This document shows positions 1-12,189 of a stretch of 64,000 nucleotides of DNA, piece by piece (position 1 is the stretch's first letter; each line of letters starts with the position of its first letter). The notes below the pieces were generated by a model. The model ran no database searches and was not told the origin of the DNA. It saw only the letters and a program-made list of their open reading frames with translations. The translations under genes were made by a program, and so were the position numbers. The stretch comes from Anagrus nilaparvatae. Its lineage: Eukaryota > Arthropoda > Insecta > Hymenoptera > Mymaridae. The stretch covers positions 4,590,501-4,654,500 of the forward strand of contig JAKSXM010000231.1 in the NCBI GenBank assembly GCA_022575985.1. The letters run 5' to 3'.

Positions 1-37
1 ACTAGAATATTTAAATAACTCGTTTCGGTATAAACGT

Positions 38-1543
38 TAAAGGACCCCGCACAAAAGGATAGGAAATGGCCGTTCGGTCAAATTAGCTAAATTTTGGATA
101 TGTTATAGATTTCATCATTCTGAACAAAAGTCTCAATGGGCACAAAGCTCAAAAGTCCAAACTTTGGCTGCTACGGAGCTTGAAAGCTCCAAAGCTCCAT
201 CATAAAAAAATTCCTTAAAAACCTTTTTTCTTTTATTTTTAAAGTATATCTTTATATTTTTGAGGTCGCTGACTTCGAATCTGATGTCAGATTCAATTGA
301 CAAAGCTGTCAATTAGCTGTCAAAGCTGTAAATCATGTAAAACTTTATAGATTAGCTGGTATTTGTGTTTTTAAGGTCACCGATTTCAAATTTGCTATCA
401 GATTGACAAGATTATTAATTGGCAGCTGTCAATTAGCTGTCAAAACTCTAAAATACCACAGAAAACTTTATAGATTAGCCGAGATTTATGTTTTTGAGAT
501 CGCTGATTTCAAATCTGATGTCAAATTAACATTATTGATAGTTGACAGCTGTCAATTAACTTTCAAATAGCCAGAAAAAAAACAATATAACAATAGATTT
601 TAAAAAGATTTTATGTTTCTGAAGTCACCAATTGTTAAATATTCTATTATATCATACTAGGCAAAGTTGACAGTTGACCGCTGTCCGTTTTTAGCTTTAT
701 CTAGGATCAACGTCGTGGACGTGACGGATACTGATCCCTGTGTAAAAGAATTCGACAGTTGGCGGCTGTCAAATAAAAGTTAAAATATCTAATAAGAAAC
801 ATATGGTATTGTATATAGGTTTTTAACTTACAAAAAATAATGCATGGCTGATTAATCGCTTTTTATTATTTAAAAGGTAATTGACAGTTGTCAACTGTCA
901 AATGTCAACTTTTTTCAAATTGTTATCTAATTTATAGTCAGTAACCTCAAAAACATTTATTCCCTTTAAAATGTAAAGTTTTTTTTAGCATTTGGTAGCT
1001 AATTGACAGCTGTCAAATGTTAACATTATCAATTCGATGACAAATTCATAATAAGTGACATAATAATAATAAGATCTTTTTAAAATCTATTGTTATATTA
1101 TTATTTTTTTTGGCTATTTGAAAGTTAATTGACAGCTGATTGACAGCTGACAACTATCAATAATGTTAATTTGACATCAGATTTGAAATTAGCGATCTCA
1201 AAAACATAAATCTCGGCTAATCTATAAAGTTTTACATGATTTACAGCTTTGACAGCTAATTGACAGCTGTCAATTGACAATCTTGTCAATCTGACATCAG
1301 ATTCGAAGTCAGCGACCTCAAAAATATAAAGATATACTTTAAAAATAAAAGAAAAAAGGTTTTTAAGGAATTTTGTTATGATGGAGCTTTGGAGCTTTCA
1401 AGCTCCGTAGCAGCCAAAGTTTGGACTTTTGAGCTTTGTGCCCATTGAGACTTTTGTTCAGAATGATGAAATCTATAACATATCCAAAATTCAGCCAATT
1501 TGACCGAACGGCCATTTCCTATCCTTTTGTGCGGGGTCCTTTA
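38..1543. repeat. Foldback element, 1.5 kb imperfect palindrome
   Basis: The two halves are reverse complements, beginning TAAAGGACCCCGC at the left and ending GCGGGGTCCTTTA at the right. Each arm (~700 bp) carries several diverged ~120-bp units that share a TTTTTGAGGTCGCTGA-like block and the palindrome TTGACAGCTGTCAA. No transposase is encoded; the 67-aa open frame at 1436-1639 lies mostly inside the arm and is not a gene. It resembles non-autonomous foldback DNA transposons. The family is unknown. Confidence 0.8.
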
Positions 1544-2607
1544 CAAAAGCTTCGACCATTTCTTTACTATATTATATTAGTGGAAGAAATAATATTGGTA
1601 GACACTTTTTTTTTAGGAAAAAAAAGGAATTTAGTTTGATAAACATGTTTTTACTTATTTATTTATTCTCATGAAAATATGTTTGTACTTTGTAATATAC
1701 TTTTTCACTTATACAACATAATAAAGTAACATTATAAGCTTTTCAGAATTTTTTCTTTTTTTTTGTTATGTTTAAAATTAAGTTATTTACTAGTGTGCAT
1801 GGGTAGATCCAGATTATTCGTTTCGTCTAAATTATGTTAATTCAATTTTTTTTAAAGTTTTTATTGATTTTCACAAGGCAAAAGTTGATATTAAACTAAT
1901 AACTCATAAAATTTATATAAAATACTAATAACTTTTTCAAATGAGTATCATATAAATTTTTAACGTTACTACAATTAATTGGCTTATGCTACATAAGATT
2001 GAGGAATACAAATACACTCAGAAAACGATCCTGCAGAGCAATAAGATAATAGATTTAAAATCAGACCCAAAATTATACTCTATTTGTCAGGAAAGGAATC
2101 CCTTTGACATAAAAAAATGATTTCTGTCAGAAAATGAGATCATTTTCCTGCAAAAGGATTCTTTTTGTAACAAGCATAAAATCACTTTGGGGTTGCTTTT
2201 AAGAATATTTAGTTTTGCCATAAAAGGATCTTTTTCTGAGGGTAATTATTCAAAGTTGATTTTGTATCACTCCCTTAAAAACTCGTGATTTTATACAAAA
2301 CCATTCAAAGCCTCAAATTTATTAAATGTATTATTTATTAAATAAAGCTTTGAAATTTAGCATTTGAAAAAATTCTAAGAAAATTTACTTTCAAATAATC
2401 TGGTTCAGACCATTTTTAATTAAAAAACTACAATATCATAATAATTTATCGTTATAATTATAAAATAAAATTTTTATTAGGTTAATATACAGGTAACAAA
2501 GGATTTAATGCGATAATAAATTATATTCAGAAATTGCAATATATTCTTCTACAAATTCAAGTCTTTTTACCTAAAATAATAAAAAAAATTTTTTTATTAG
2601 TAACAGA
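1544..2607. other. AT-rich intergenic DNA, no gene seen
   Basis: No open frame with a recognisable product and no clear repeat is visible here. The sequence is low-complexity and AT-rich with runs of T and A. Confidence 0.5.
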
Positions 2608-3433
2608 TAGTCCAGACTCCAGAAACCTAGAATTATGCACTTTTTTTCTAAAATTTGTGTAAGGCTAGTAGTATATGTTATAGATAAGTTTTTCGATATG
2701 CTGATTTCAAATTTGTAGGACCCTACCCCGAATAATTAGTTCGAATACCGAAAAACTGTATTTTTTGGTCAACTTTAAAGGTTATTTTGACACATATTTC
2801 ATAAGAAACTTTTGTAATTGTCCTCAAAATAATAGACAATGTGTTTTTGAGGTTGCTGAATAAAAATATTTAGGTCCTGACTTCATAGACATATTAACTA
2901 TTTTATTTGAGAACAATAAATTAGAAATATTTTTTATGAAACATGTCAAAATAACCTTCTAAAATGACCAAAAGATACGGTTTTTTAGTGTTAAGGATAA
3001 TTATTCGTGGTCAGAACCTGAAAATTTGAAACCAGTGACCCAAAAATCCTTAACTCAGTGACTTGTAAAAAAAATTTAGAAAAGTAACTTTAATAAAATT
3101 TAAAAAAATGCAAAAACTAACCGTTAAATACCCGTAAATTGCATTAGAAGAAAGTCTATGGGGTAGGGACCTAAATATTCTTATTCAGCAAAATAAAAAG
3201 CATAATGGTTATGATTTTAAGGATGATTACAAAAAATTTTTATGAGATATGCCAAAACAATCTTCAAAATCGACTGAGAAATACAGTTTTTTGGTATTAG
3301 GGCTAATTATTCGGGTTCGGGACCTAAAAATTTGAAATCAGCGTATCGAAAAACGTACCTATCACACATAAGTAGCCTTGCACATGCTTTGGAAAAAAAA
3401 TGCATACATCTAACATATATGGCTTCTGGACTA
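2608..3433. repeat. Foldback element, ~0.83 kb
   Basis: The left arm starts TAGTCCAGA and the right arm ends TTCTGGACTA. Inside, GTTTTTCGATATGCTGATTTC on the left matches the reverse complement of GAAATCAGCGTATCGAAAAAC on the right, and both arms hold a block with CGAATAATTA or TAATTATTCG. The arms are diverged, so the copy is old. No coding capacity. Confidence 0.7.
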
Positions 3434-3930
3434 AAATGGTAAAATCAAATAATTTAATAAAATAATATAATAACGAACTAAATAATCCTCGATAGCTCGA
3501 ATTTTACTTTTATCTCGTACAGGTAAATTGTCATACTCGTTTAATAAATTTTTTAATAATATCGCATAATCTTTAAATTCATCTAAATTTGGTATCCAAT
3601 TATATGGTTTATAATCAGCAATAATTAATGCTTGTTTTATTTTATCTTCGTTTGTTAATCCATCATTTAGCTAGAAAAATTAATGAGAATAAAATCCTCT
3701 AAAATTTTTATAAAATATTTGAAAAATTGATTTTATTACCTCGCCAATTAAAAATTTTAAATAATCATTTAAATCTAATGTTAAATCAATGCATGATTTT
3801 ATATTTATTTCTTTATGTATTAATTGTTTTATTAATTGAAATATTTCTTGGGTTATAATTTCTGTTTTATTTATCTTAAATTTAAATATAAAATTAAAAA
3901 TATTCGTATCATTTTTATGACATAGAGCGC
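3434..3930 (-). CDS. Possible two-exon gene fragment, unknown
   Basis: On the minus strand an open frame of ~57 codons (about 3930 to 3740) ends at a GAG|GTAATA donor, and a second open frame of ~75 codons starts after a TTTCTAG acceptor (3670 downward). The two stay in the same phase across a 69-bp intron. Two long stop-free stretches joined by consensus splice sites are unexpected by chance in DNA this AT-rich. The encoded peptide is Ile/Leu/Asp/Lys-rich; I recognise no domain. The 3' exon runs to a TAG at the edge of the neighbouring foldback, and the 5' start is not visible. It could be a fragment of a host gene or of a transposon protein. Confidence 0.3.
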
Positions 3931-4162
3931 CCTCAAAAATATATTTTTAGAGTCATTTTTATTTTTTATTATTTCAGTTAGATACTAAAAAAAGAAGTTA
4001 GCTTTTCATATTATTATAAAGTGTGGATTGTAATTTTGTAATGGGTAATTCTAATTTTGTTTTCATTCAATATGTCAGATTCTTTTGTAAATTATTACCC
4101 CAATATAACAGTTTCCACTTCTAGGTGTCAAATTATAAATTATGGTCCAGGCTCCCATTAAG

Positions 4163-4600
4163 TACACAGTAAAAAATAATGAACACAATATTACTATTTA
4201 GTAATTTTACTACGATTTAGTAATATTACTACAAAAATAGTAAATTTACTACAATTTTTAGTAATTTTACTACTAGTAGTAATTTTACTATTTCGTAGTA
4301 ATATTACTACAAGTGTAGTAAATTTTAAATTTCTTGGCATTTGACACATACATCCGCGGTAGAGCTGCTTTGGTTGAATATTTGAGCAAGTGATTGAAAA
4401 GCAGCTCTACCGTGGGTGTCTAGGTGAAATGTCAATAAATTTTAAATTTACTACAAGTGTAGTAAAATAACTACACTTGTAGTAATATTACTACGAAATA
4501 GTAAAATTACTAAAAATTGTAGTAAATTTACTATTTTTGTAGTAATATTACTAAATTACTAAACGGTAGTAATATTGTGTTAATTATTTTTTACTGTGTA
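4163..4600. mobile_element. Palindromic MITE with TA flanks
   Basis: The element has ~17-bp perfect terminal inverted repeats (ACACAGTAAAAAATAA at the left) flanked by TA. Both arms are built of short palindromes of the type GTAGTAATATTACTAC. A central hairpin lies around 4345-4430 and contains CGGTAGAGCTGCTTT with its complement. TA flanks fit Tc1/mariner-type mobilisation. No coding capacity. Confidence 0.8.
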
Positions 4601-4639
4601 CCTAATATTTAATTTATCGATGTCTGCTAATAATTTTTT

Positions 4640-7110
4640 ATTTTTGACCATTGTGATGGGTCAAATTTTGATTTTTGATTTTTTGGCATATAAGCACGTT
4701 TTGGGACCTCAGGAAGCTAAAAAACTGGTTTTTAAAAAAAAGAAATTTCACAACCATTATGGAATTAAGACCTAATTTTTTTTTCAAAAATTTTTTCATC
4801 AAAAAATCTCAAACTACTTTTTTTTTTTTAATTTGGATGTAATACCTCATTTATTTCCAAGAAAGTACTTATATGTGAAAGTACGATTTTTACTCGATAT
4901 CTCGAATCTTAAAACTAATTTTTTGAAAATTTTTTTCTCAAAATTTTTTTCACCAAAAAATACAAGAAATGCCAATTTTTTTCTTCTTCATGGATGCAGT
5001 ACTTAATTTATTTCTGTGGAAGTACAAGTTTTAGAAATATCGTTTATAGTAATTTTTTGGACCTGATACTTAATTATTTCAAAATTTTTTTTTCAAAATT
5101 TTTGTCGCCAAAAAATACAAAAAACTCCAAATTTTTTTTTATTTTAGGACGTAATACTTAATTTTTTCCTATGAAAGTACGAGTATCTAGAATTATCGTT
5201 TGTAAAGAATTTTTCCATCTGATACGTAATTTTTCTAAATTTTTTTTTTCTAAATTTTTTACATAAAATAATTAAAAGAATACCATAATTTTTTTTCTTT
5301 TTGGACTTAGTACCTCATTTTTTTCCATGAAAGTACTGATATCTAGAAGTATCGTTTTTACTCTATAACTCGAATCATATAATTTATTTTTTGAAAATTT
5401 TTTTCTCAAAATTTTTTTCACAAAAAATTACAAAAAATACCAATTTTCTTTTTCTTTATGGACGCAGTACTTAATTTCTTTCTATGAAAGTACGAATATC
5501 TAGAATTATCGTTTGTAAAGGATTTCTCCATCTGATACGTAATTTTTCGAAATTTTTTTTTATTTTAGGACGAAGTACTTAATTTATTTCTATGAAATTA
5601 CTAATATCTAGAATTAACGTTTTTACTAGGTATCATTTTTATTCCTCAATTTAAACATAGCAAAAATTTTTTCTTTATTCCTACAGCTGGTGTAATTATG
5701 TCTTCAAGATATAACTACACCAGCTACACCAAAAACTGTCTAGCAGACATAAAAATTATAAAAGAAGATAATGTACTGGTGTAGAAAAATCTTTTTTTTT
5801 TTTTATGTAAAAACCCTAATTTTTTCCATGAGATGTTAAACTAACAGTATCAAGGATAAGATCATTCAAAGATCATTCTTAGTTTTTCTTATGACATTAT
5901 ACTTTGTTAGATAAAATAGACCATTAAGAACATTTTGTTATTGCTAATGAGGAACAATAGTGCCAATTACTTGGCAGCGTTTTTTTATATTTTATTTACT
6001 TTTTTTTTTTAATTTGGATGTAACACCTCATTTATTTCCACGAAACTACTTATATTTGAAAGTATAGTTTTTACTCCATATCTCGAATCTGATACTTAAT
6101 TTTCTGAAAATTTTTTTTCTAAAATTTTTATCACACAAAAATACAAAAAATACCAATTTTTTTTTTCTTTTTGGACGAAATACCTAATTTATTTCCATGG
6201 AAGTACTAGTTTTAAGAACCTCGTTTATAGTAATTTTTTGGATCTGATACTTAGTTTTTTCAAAATTTTTTTCTCAAGATTAAAAATAAAGAAAAATAAA
6301 AAAAACTGCAATATTTTTTTTTTTGGTGTAATACCTTATTTAATTCTATGAAAGTACTAGTATCTGAAAATATTATAACTAGTGATATTTCAAAACCATT
6401 ATCGAATTAAGACCTAATTTTTTTTCCAAAAATTTTTTTATTAAAAAAATCTCAAACCCCCCTTTTTTTTTTAATTTGGATTTAATACCTCATTCATTTC
6501 CATGAAAGTACTTATACTTGAAAGTATGGTTTTTACTCGATATCTCCAATCTGATACTTAATTTTTTGAAAATTTATTTCCTAAAATTTTTTTCACAAAA
6601 AAATACAAAAAATACGAAATTTTTTTTTCTTTTTGGACTTAGTACCTAATTTATTTCCCCATGGAAGTACTAGTTTTAAGAACCTCGTTTATAGTAATTT
6701 TTTGGAACTGATACTGAATTTTTTAAAATTTTTTTCTCAAAATTAAAAAAAAAAAAAAATAAAAAAAATTGCAATATTTATTTTTTTTTTTTTGGTGTAA
6801 TACCTCATTAAATTATATGAAAGTAATAATATTTTAAAATATTGTAACCAGTGATATTTCGAAACAATAAATTATCGAATGAATACCTAACTTTTTTTTC
6901 CAAAAATTTGTTTATTAAAAAAATCTAAAAATACTTTTTTTTTTTTAATTTAGATGTAATACCTCATTTATTTCTATGAAATTACTTATATTTGAAATTA
7001 TGATTTTTACTCGATATCTTGAATCTGATAATTAATTTTTTGAAAATTTTAAGTTTTATAAATTTAGTTTATAGTAATTTTTTGTATCCGATCACAATTT
7101 TTTTATTTAT
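4640..7110. repeat. Degenerate AT-rich tandem repeat tract
   Basis: Loosely repeated blocks recur many times: a T-run with TTTTGGACG, then TAATACCTAATTTATTTCC, then ATGAAAGTACTAGTATCTAG, then CTCGATATCTCGAATCTGAT. Unit length is roughly 150-200 bp but varies with insertions and deletions. A small palindrome around CTGGTGTAATTATG and CATAACTACACCAG interrupts it near 5690-5740. No gene is present. Confidence 0.65.
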
Positions 7111-7916
7111 TTTGATATAAATTATAACACACAAGAAAGAGTGATGGAAATCTTGCCTCTTTTTGACTTCCTTGGATTAGTTTGCTCGTTGCTATGTTTA
7201 TTTATGTATGCAGCTTAATGAAATTATAAACAATAATAAACAGCCTAAAAATATTAAATGGTTATGTTTGCATTTTAAAATTAAGATTTAAAAGCTATAT
7301 TGGCATTTTTTAAAGAATCAAACAATTTATAGAATTAAATAATTTATTATTTTGTGATTAATAGAAATAATATAAATAATGTTAAAATCTTGAAGCAATT
7401 AATGTGGTTATTTTTTTTATTACAAAATATTATTATTATTATTATTATCATTGTTGCGGAAGATTGGTCAAATGCAAGAAATACACTGAGGAAATAAATT
7501 ATAAGAAATTATTATAAATTCTGGTAAAAACCCCTATCTTTTTATAATAATTGAGCGAATATTTGTAATTTTCGCCTCGTTACCAACCATTTCTTTGACA
7601 AAACAAAAAAATCATGTTACCCAATGTTTTAATTATTAAGGGATAATTATATATTCTAATAAAATAAAATTTTATAAAAAAAAATAAAATTAGCTTTTTT
7701 TATATTTGTCTCTTTTTAATTATGCAAAAATGATTTAAAATCCATTAACGCCGACGCGACCAATCCATGGACTCTAGAATTTTCACTTTAATAACAAAAT
7801 GATCTTAATAATCTACTTTACCAGCTACTAAAAACGAAAAATGTATGAATAATTGCATGGTTGTAATCAATAATATTTGTTGTAAATTAAGATTGCCGCC
7901 CATTGTTTGAGGAACC
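7111..7916. other. Non-coding AT-rich spacer
   Basis: No gene seen. It holds a short (TTA)n/(TTATTA) microsatellite at about 7427-7451. Confidence 0.5.
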
Positions 7917-10047
7917 TCAGTGCCAGCTACTTGGCAGGGTATTTTTTATGTAATCATTTAATAAATTTTTATTTTTGTTATTAGATTCAAAATTAATATC
8001 CGTTGCTTCAACTTTATTGCTAGTTTTATTGAAAATATTTTCACAGTCGAATATTGTTACGTTCAATTTATCATCAATTACTTCTGAAAAATTATTTTTA
8101 GGTATGTCATTCAAAATTTTAATAGCAATTGTTTCTGTCAACTTTGATTTCATTAGCATTTCCGAATTTATTTCTAACAAATCATCATAACAAGAGTTAT
8201 TATTTATTTTAGCTTTGCCTCTCCAATTTTCTGTTTGTCTTAAAAATGTTCTTTTATTTTCTAAGTTATCTGACATTTTTAATACATTTTTCAGAGCCTT
8301 TTTTTTAGATTTTTTTGGTATCTTAGCTAATATTTGCCTGGCCTCTTCCAAATTACCCGCAATGAAATTAATATGTTTGAAAACAAATTTGTCTACCCTT
8401 ATAGTTTTTTTATTATCTAAAATATTATCAATTAATTTAGAAAAGTAGGATTCTGATCTCGTGCAAGAAATTTCATTAAAATCGGAGTCAAAATATTTTA
8501 ACATGATATTTGTCCATGTAGGGAACTGCTGGCTCAAATTAATTAAACTATCGATTATTTCAGGGAAAAAAAATTGATTCTGGGTTAAATCAAAGTCTGT
8601 ACTTTCGTTAGGTGATGATGCAACATTTATCTCTCTACTTTTTAAGTTGTTTATAAATACAGTGGAACCTCCCATAACCGGATCAATTAAAATCACTAGT
8701 AGTCCGGATATTAGAATTATCCGGATACGGGAGCAACTTCAATTTTTTAATAAATGATTAGGATAAAAAGATTTATTTTAACAAGAAGATTTTTTTTTTC
8801 TTTAAAATTTTTCTCTTTATTTATCTAAGCAAACTGTAAATATTTTAATCTTTTTTTTACAATCAAAAATATAAAAAACATAATTTATTTATCCATATTT
8901 ATTTATATTCTCCTTGGTGTTGTCATCTTAAAGTTTCAAATTGAAATAAACTATTTTAAAATGTACAAATTTTCATAAATTTAAAATTAAAAAAAAAAAA
9001 TCATGAAAATTGGTGAATTTTTCGCCCATTTTAAATAATAAAATATAATGTAGATGAATTTTTCGACCAAGAGGGCTATTAAGAAATAAAAAACTAAGAA
9101 TCTTTCATGTAAACGTTACGTTTCGTGTATATACCATACACCTTTTCAAACTAAAAATTTATTAAGTATGATTTATTAATTACATAATATTACAAAAAAA
9201 GTATTTTTTATAAATTATTTCACATACCAACAATATGTAATTATGATAACTTATACTACATTTTTATTAAAATTAAATAAATTTTTCTTTGGAAAAAAGA
9301 ACAACATTGTTCTAGTCAAAATGTATGTGAAATAATTTATAAAAAATACTTTTTTTGTAATATTATGTAATTAATAAATCATACTTAATAAATTTTTAGT
9401 TTGAAAAGGTGTATGGTATATACACGAAACGTAACGTTTACATGAAAGATTCTTAGTTTTTTATTTCTTAATAGCCCTCTTGGTCGAAAAATTCGTCTAC
9501 ATTATATTTAAAAAAAAAAAAAAATATCCTGAACACCGATCCGGATATGGGAGGGTCCGGTTACGGGAGGTCCGGTTATGGGAGGTTTCACTGTACATTT
9601 ATTTCATCATTTTCATTTAAAGAAATGTTTTCAAAATCATACAGTGATTGAGTTTTCAACTGAGCATCTTTTATATATGTAAAATCATAATTTTATTAAA
9701 TTATTAAAAATACCTTTTCTATGCTGCTTGCAGTTATTGTGCTCTAAATACCTGGTTTGACAAACTACAAAAACAGATTCCAAAATTTTATAAAATAAAT
9801 TTGCGTCTTCTAATTGACTAAGTATTCCAATGCATCTCAAATAAAAATCTTTATATTTTCTATAATTATTTGCAAAGCATTTCCACTGACAAACACTGGC
9901 TATTAGCTGGTCAATATCGATTCTTACCCAGCAATTAAGTTTACAAATATTATTTTTTGTTAATACTTTAAAACACTTAGATAAATACTTTCTATAAGTC
10001 ATTTCGGTGAAAGAAAAACAAACAGCATTCAATAAGGTAAGAGACAT
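7917..10047 (-). pseudogene. Transposase-like gene, broken by a MITE
   Basis: Two minus-strand frames, 10047-9685 (120 aa) and 8696-7917 (259 aa), look like consecutive parts of one protein. The first has an FYLRCIGILSQL stretch and the second a FPTWTNIMLKYF stretch followed by a Ser-rich block. From memory of arthropod genomes this pattern is typical of large unclassified transposon-encoded proteins. The second frame continues in phase beyond the pogo-like MITE at 8660-9593 into about 9600-9660, so that insertion is one lesion; at least one further frame break lies between 9600 and 9685. Assignment to a superfamily is uncertain and no DDE residues could be placed. Confidence 0.5.
8660..9593. 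mobile_element. pogo/Tigger-like MITE with TA target duplication
   Basis: Termini are CAGTGGAACCTCCCATAACC at the left and the complement of CAGTGAAACCTCCCATAACC at the right, flanked by TA on both sides. Extra copies of the CCGGTTATGGGAGG-type motif sit just inside each end. The core (about 9053-9500) is itself a ~440-bp near-perfect palindrome. CAGTG termini with TA duplication fit the pogo/Tigger branch of Tc1/mariner. No transposase is encoded. Confidence 0.8.
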
Positions 10048-10076
10048 CCTTCTATTTGTTTTTTAAAATATTTTAA

Positions 10077-10790
10077 TGGGGTTTCGTTTTGAAATGCCTA
10101 AATTTCAAGGAATCTTTGGGAATGTTTTTAAAAAAATCTACTGTATGTAATGACATAATTTTTTTTTATTATTTTTGTACATTATTAAACATTAAATTTT
10201 TATGATTATTTTTTTTTTGGCCTTGAATAAGTACTTCAAAGATGGTGCCAAAGTGATGAAGTCAAAAAATAAAAAAAAAGTTGTCCGCACGATTACAAAA
10301 AAACTACTCGCTCGATTTGAATTTTCTTTTTTTTGTTTTGTTTAATATTTATCTAAGATGGCATTTACCTACGGAGAAAGAAAAATCTTGAATAATAAAA
10401 AAGTTACACATAAAAAACGAAAATAGTCGAGAGCAGACCTCATTTTTTGGCATTCTCCCCTCTAAAAATTTTTTTATTAATATTCCGATCAACTTCTCCG
10501 TAGGTAAATGCCATCTTAGATAAATATTAAACAAAATAAAAAAAAGAAAATTCAAATCGAGCAAGTAGTTTTTTTGTAATCGTGCGGACAACTTTTTTTT
10601 AACTTTATCGCTTGGTCGCCATCTTTGAAGTACTTATTCAAGGCCAAAAAAAAAATAATCATAAAAATTTAATGTTTAATAATAAACAAAAATATTGCAA
10701 AAAAAATTATTTCATTACATCCAGCAGATTTTTTTTAAAAAAATCCCAAAAGTTTCCTTGAAATCTAAGCATTTCAAAACGAAACCCCCC
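10077..10790. mobile_element. Palindromic MITE with TTAA flanks
   Basis: The ends TGGGGTTTCGTTTTGAAATG and CATTTCAAAACGAAACCCC are inverted repeats flanked by TTAA at 10073-10076 and 10791-10794. Almost the whole 714 bp folds on itself: the block AGATGGCATTTACCTACGGAG at 10356-10376 pairs with its complement near 10495-10516. TTAA duplication fits piggyBac-type mobilisation. The 80-aa frame at 10349-10591 crosses the palindrome and is not a gene. Confidence 0.8.
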
Positions 10791-12189
10791 TTAAGATAAT
10801 TTTCTGAATGAAAAGTATTCTTATAAGTAATTAATTAAGTGGTTTATTCACGGATGAAAGTTGTTAGCTGAAAAATGTTCATTTTATTATATTACTAAAC
10901 GTGGTATACCTTTAAATACTCACATAGTAAATATCGGCATTTATTGATAGAAAATTATTGAAAATTTTTTTATCAATTTTCCAAGATATTTTTTTTTTTT
11001 TTTTTAATCAGAATATTGTGCAATGATGTTATAAACACAAATTATTGAAAATAAGTGGATTTTATAAATATTTCTCGAATCAAAAAAATTCCAGAGCCGG
11101 GGGATTTGAACCCACGATTTTTTCATTTCTAATGAAATCGCTTTTAGTCAATTAAGACCGTGCCTGGGACCATCTACCGACTTTATTTTTAAATTTTCTT
11201 CAATTCTAGAAGATCGGTTTAGACTTAGCTTGAAACAAATGGAACATGCTTTTACCTCGATGTGTTACCTTTGAATATATACATATTTGTATGCTTTATC
11301 TGACGCGTCCACAAACCCATAAGTTCAAATTTCTACAACCAAAGGGTAACGATAACCCTCGTCTAATTTTAATTGTCTAGCAACAATTGTCAGATTTTTT
11401 TAAAATAAAACCTTATGTGTCCAAAACTAAAAAAATAAATATTTACTTGGTTAATATTAAAAATTAAAATTTTTAAATTTATTTTCATTGTAGGCAATAA
11501 TAAATATATTACCATTTGTGGGCAAAATTAATAATAATAAATTTGAAAAAGAAATTATACATCTTAAACAATTAACAAATAGATGATTTCTGATGACCGA
11601 TTATAAATACTATTTTGTTTTAAATTTTGAAAAGAATGATTAAAAAAGTTTTAAATAAAAATATTTGATTTCTGAACTAACAATTATTTGCTTTATTTTT
11701 TCAATAAATTGTCCACGTTTCGAAGACCTTCAGTCTTCATTATCTTCATTACCTTCATAAAAATTTACAATATTTTAAAATTTTATAAAAAATTTTTTAC
11801 ACAATTTCAAATTTAAAATTTAGCTTTACCTTATTAAATATTTACAAGTAAAGAATATATAATATTCTTCACTGAGTAACGATCTTATACTAATCATTGA
11901 GTTTTTAAAAAATTTTACAAGTGCTAGATTTTTTTACACAAAAGAACATAATATAAACAAAAAATAAAGATTGTAACTCTAACGTACATTTTTTAATGAC
12001 TATTTTTTAATATGAAACTTATTACTCATTATTAAGTACCCTGAATCTATAAATTTTCAAAATAATTTTTTTGTCGGTCTCTCAATTCTTCTATATGATT
12101 TTTGACATATATCAAAATGTTCAAGTGCTCTAGGTCTAAAAAAACTTTTTTTATTTCCGTTTTCTTATTATTCTACTCTTTTTATTTAA
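10791..12189. other. Non-coding stretch with tRNA relic
   Basis: No gene seen apart from the tRNA-like relic at 11091-11172. Around 11716-11760 the text GTTTCGAAGACCTTCAGTC contains a short palindrome of the kind often found at the 3' ends of Penelope-like elements, but no element body could be joined to it. Confidence 0.4.
11091..11172 (-). tRNA. tRNA-Ser(AGA)-like relic
   Basis: On the minus strand a B-box-like GGTTCAAATCCC follows an anticodon arm TTTCA-TTAGAAA-TGAAA, giving anticodon AGA (Ser). A weak D-arm-like GGTCTTAATTGACTAAAAGC lies upstream. The long variable arm expected for tRNA-Ser is shortened and the acceptor halves pair poorly, so this is more likely a tRNA pseudogene or SINE head than a working tRNA. 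Confidence 0.4.

Noticed and set aside
11091..11172. A working tRNA-Ser gene
   Set aside because: Short variable arm and poor acceptor pairing; kept only as a relic.
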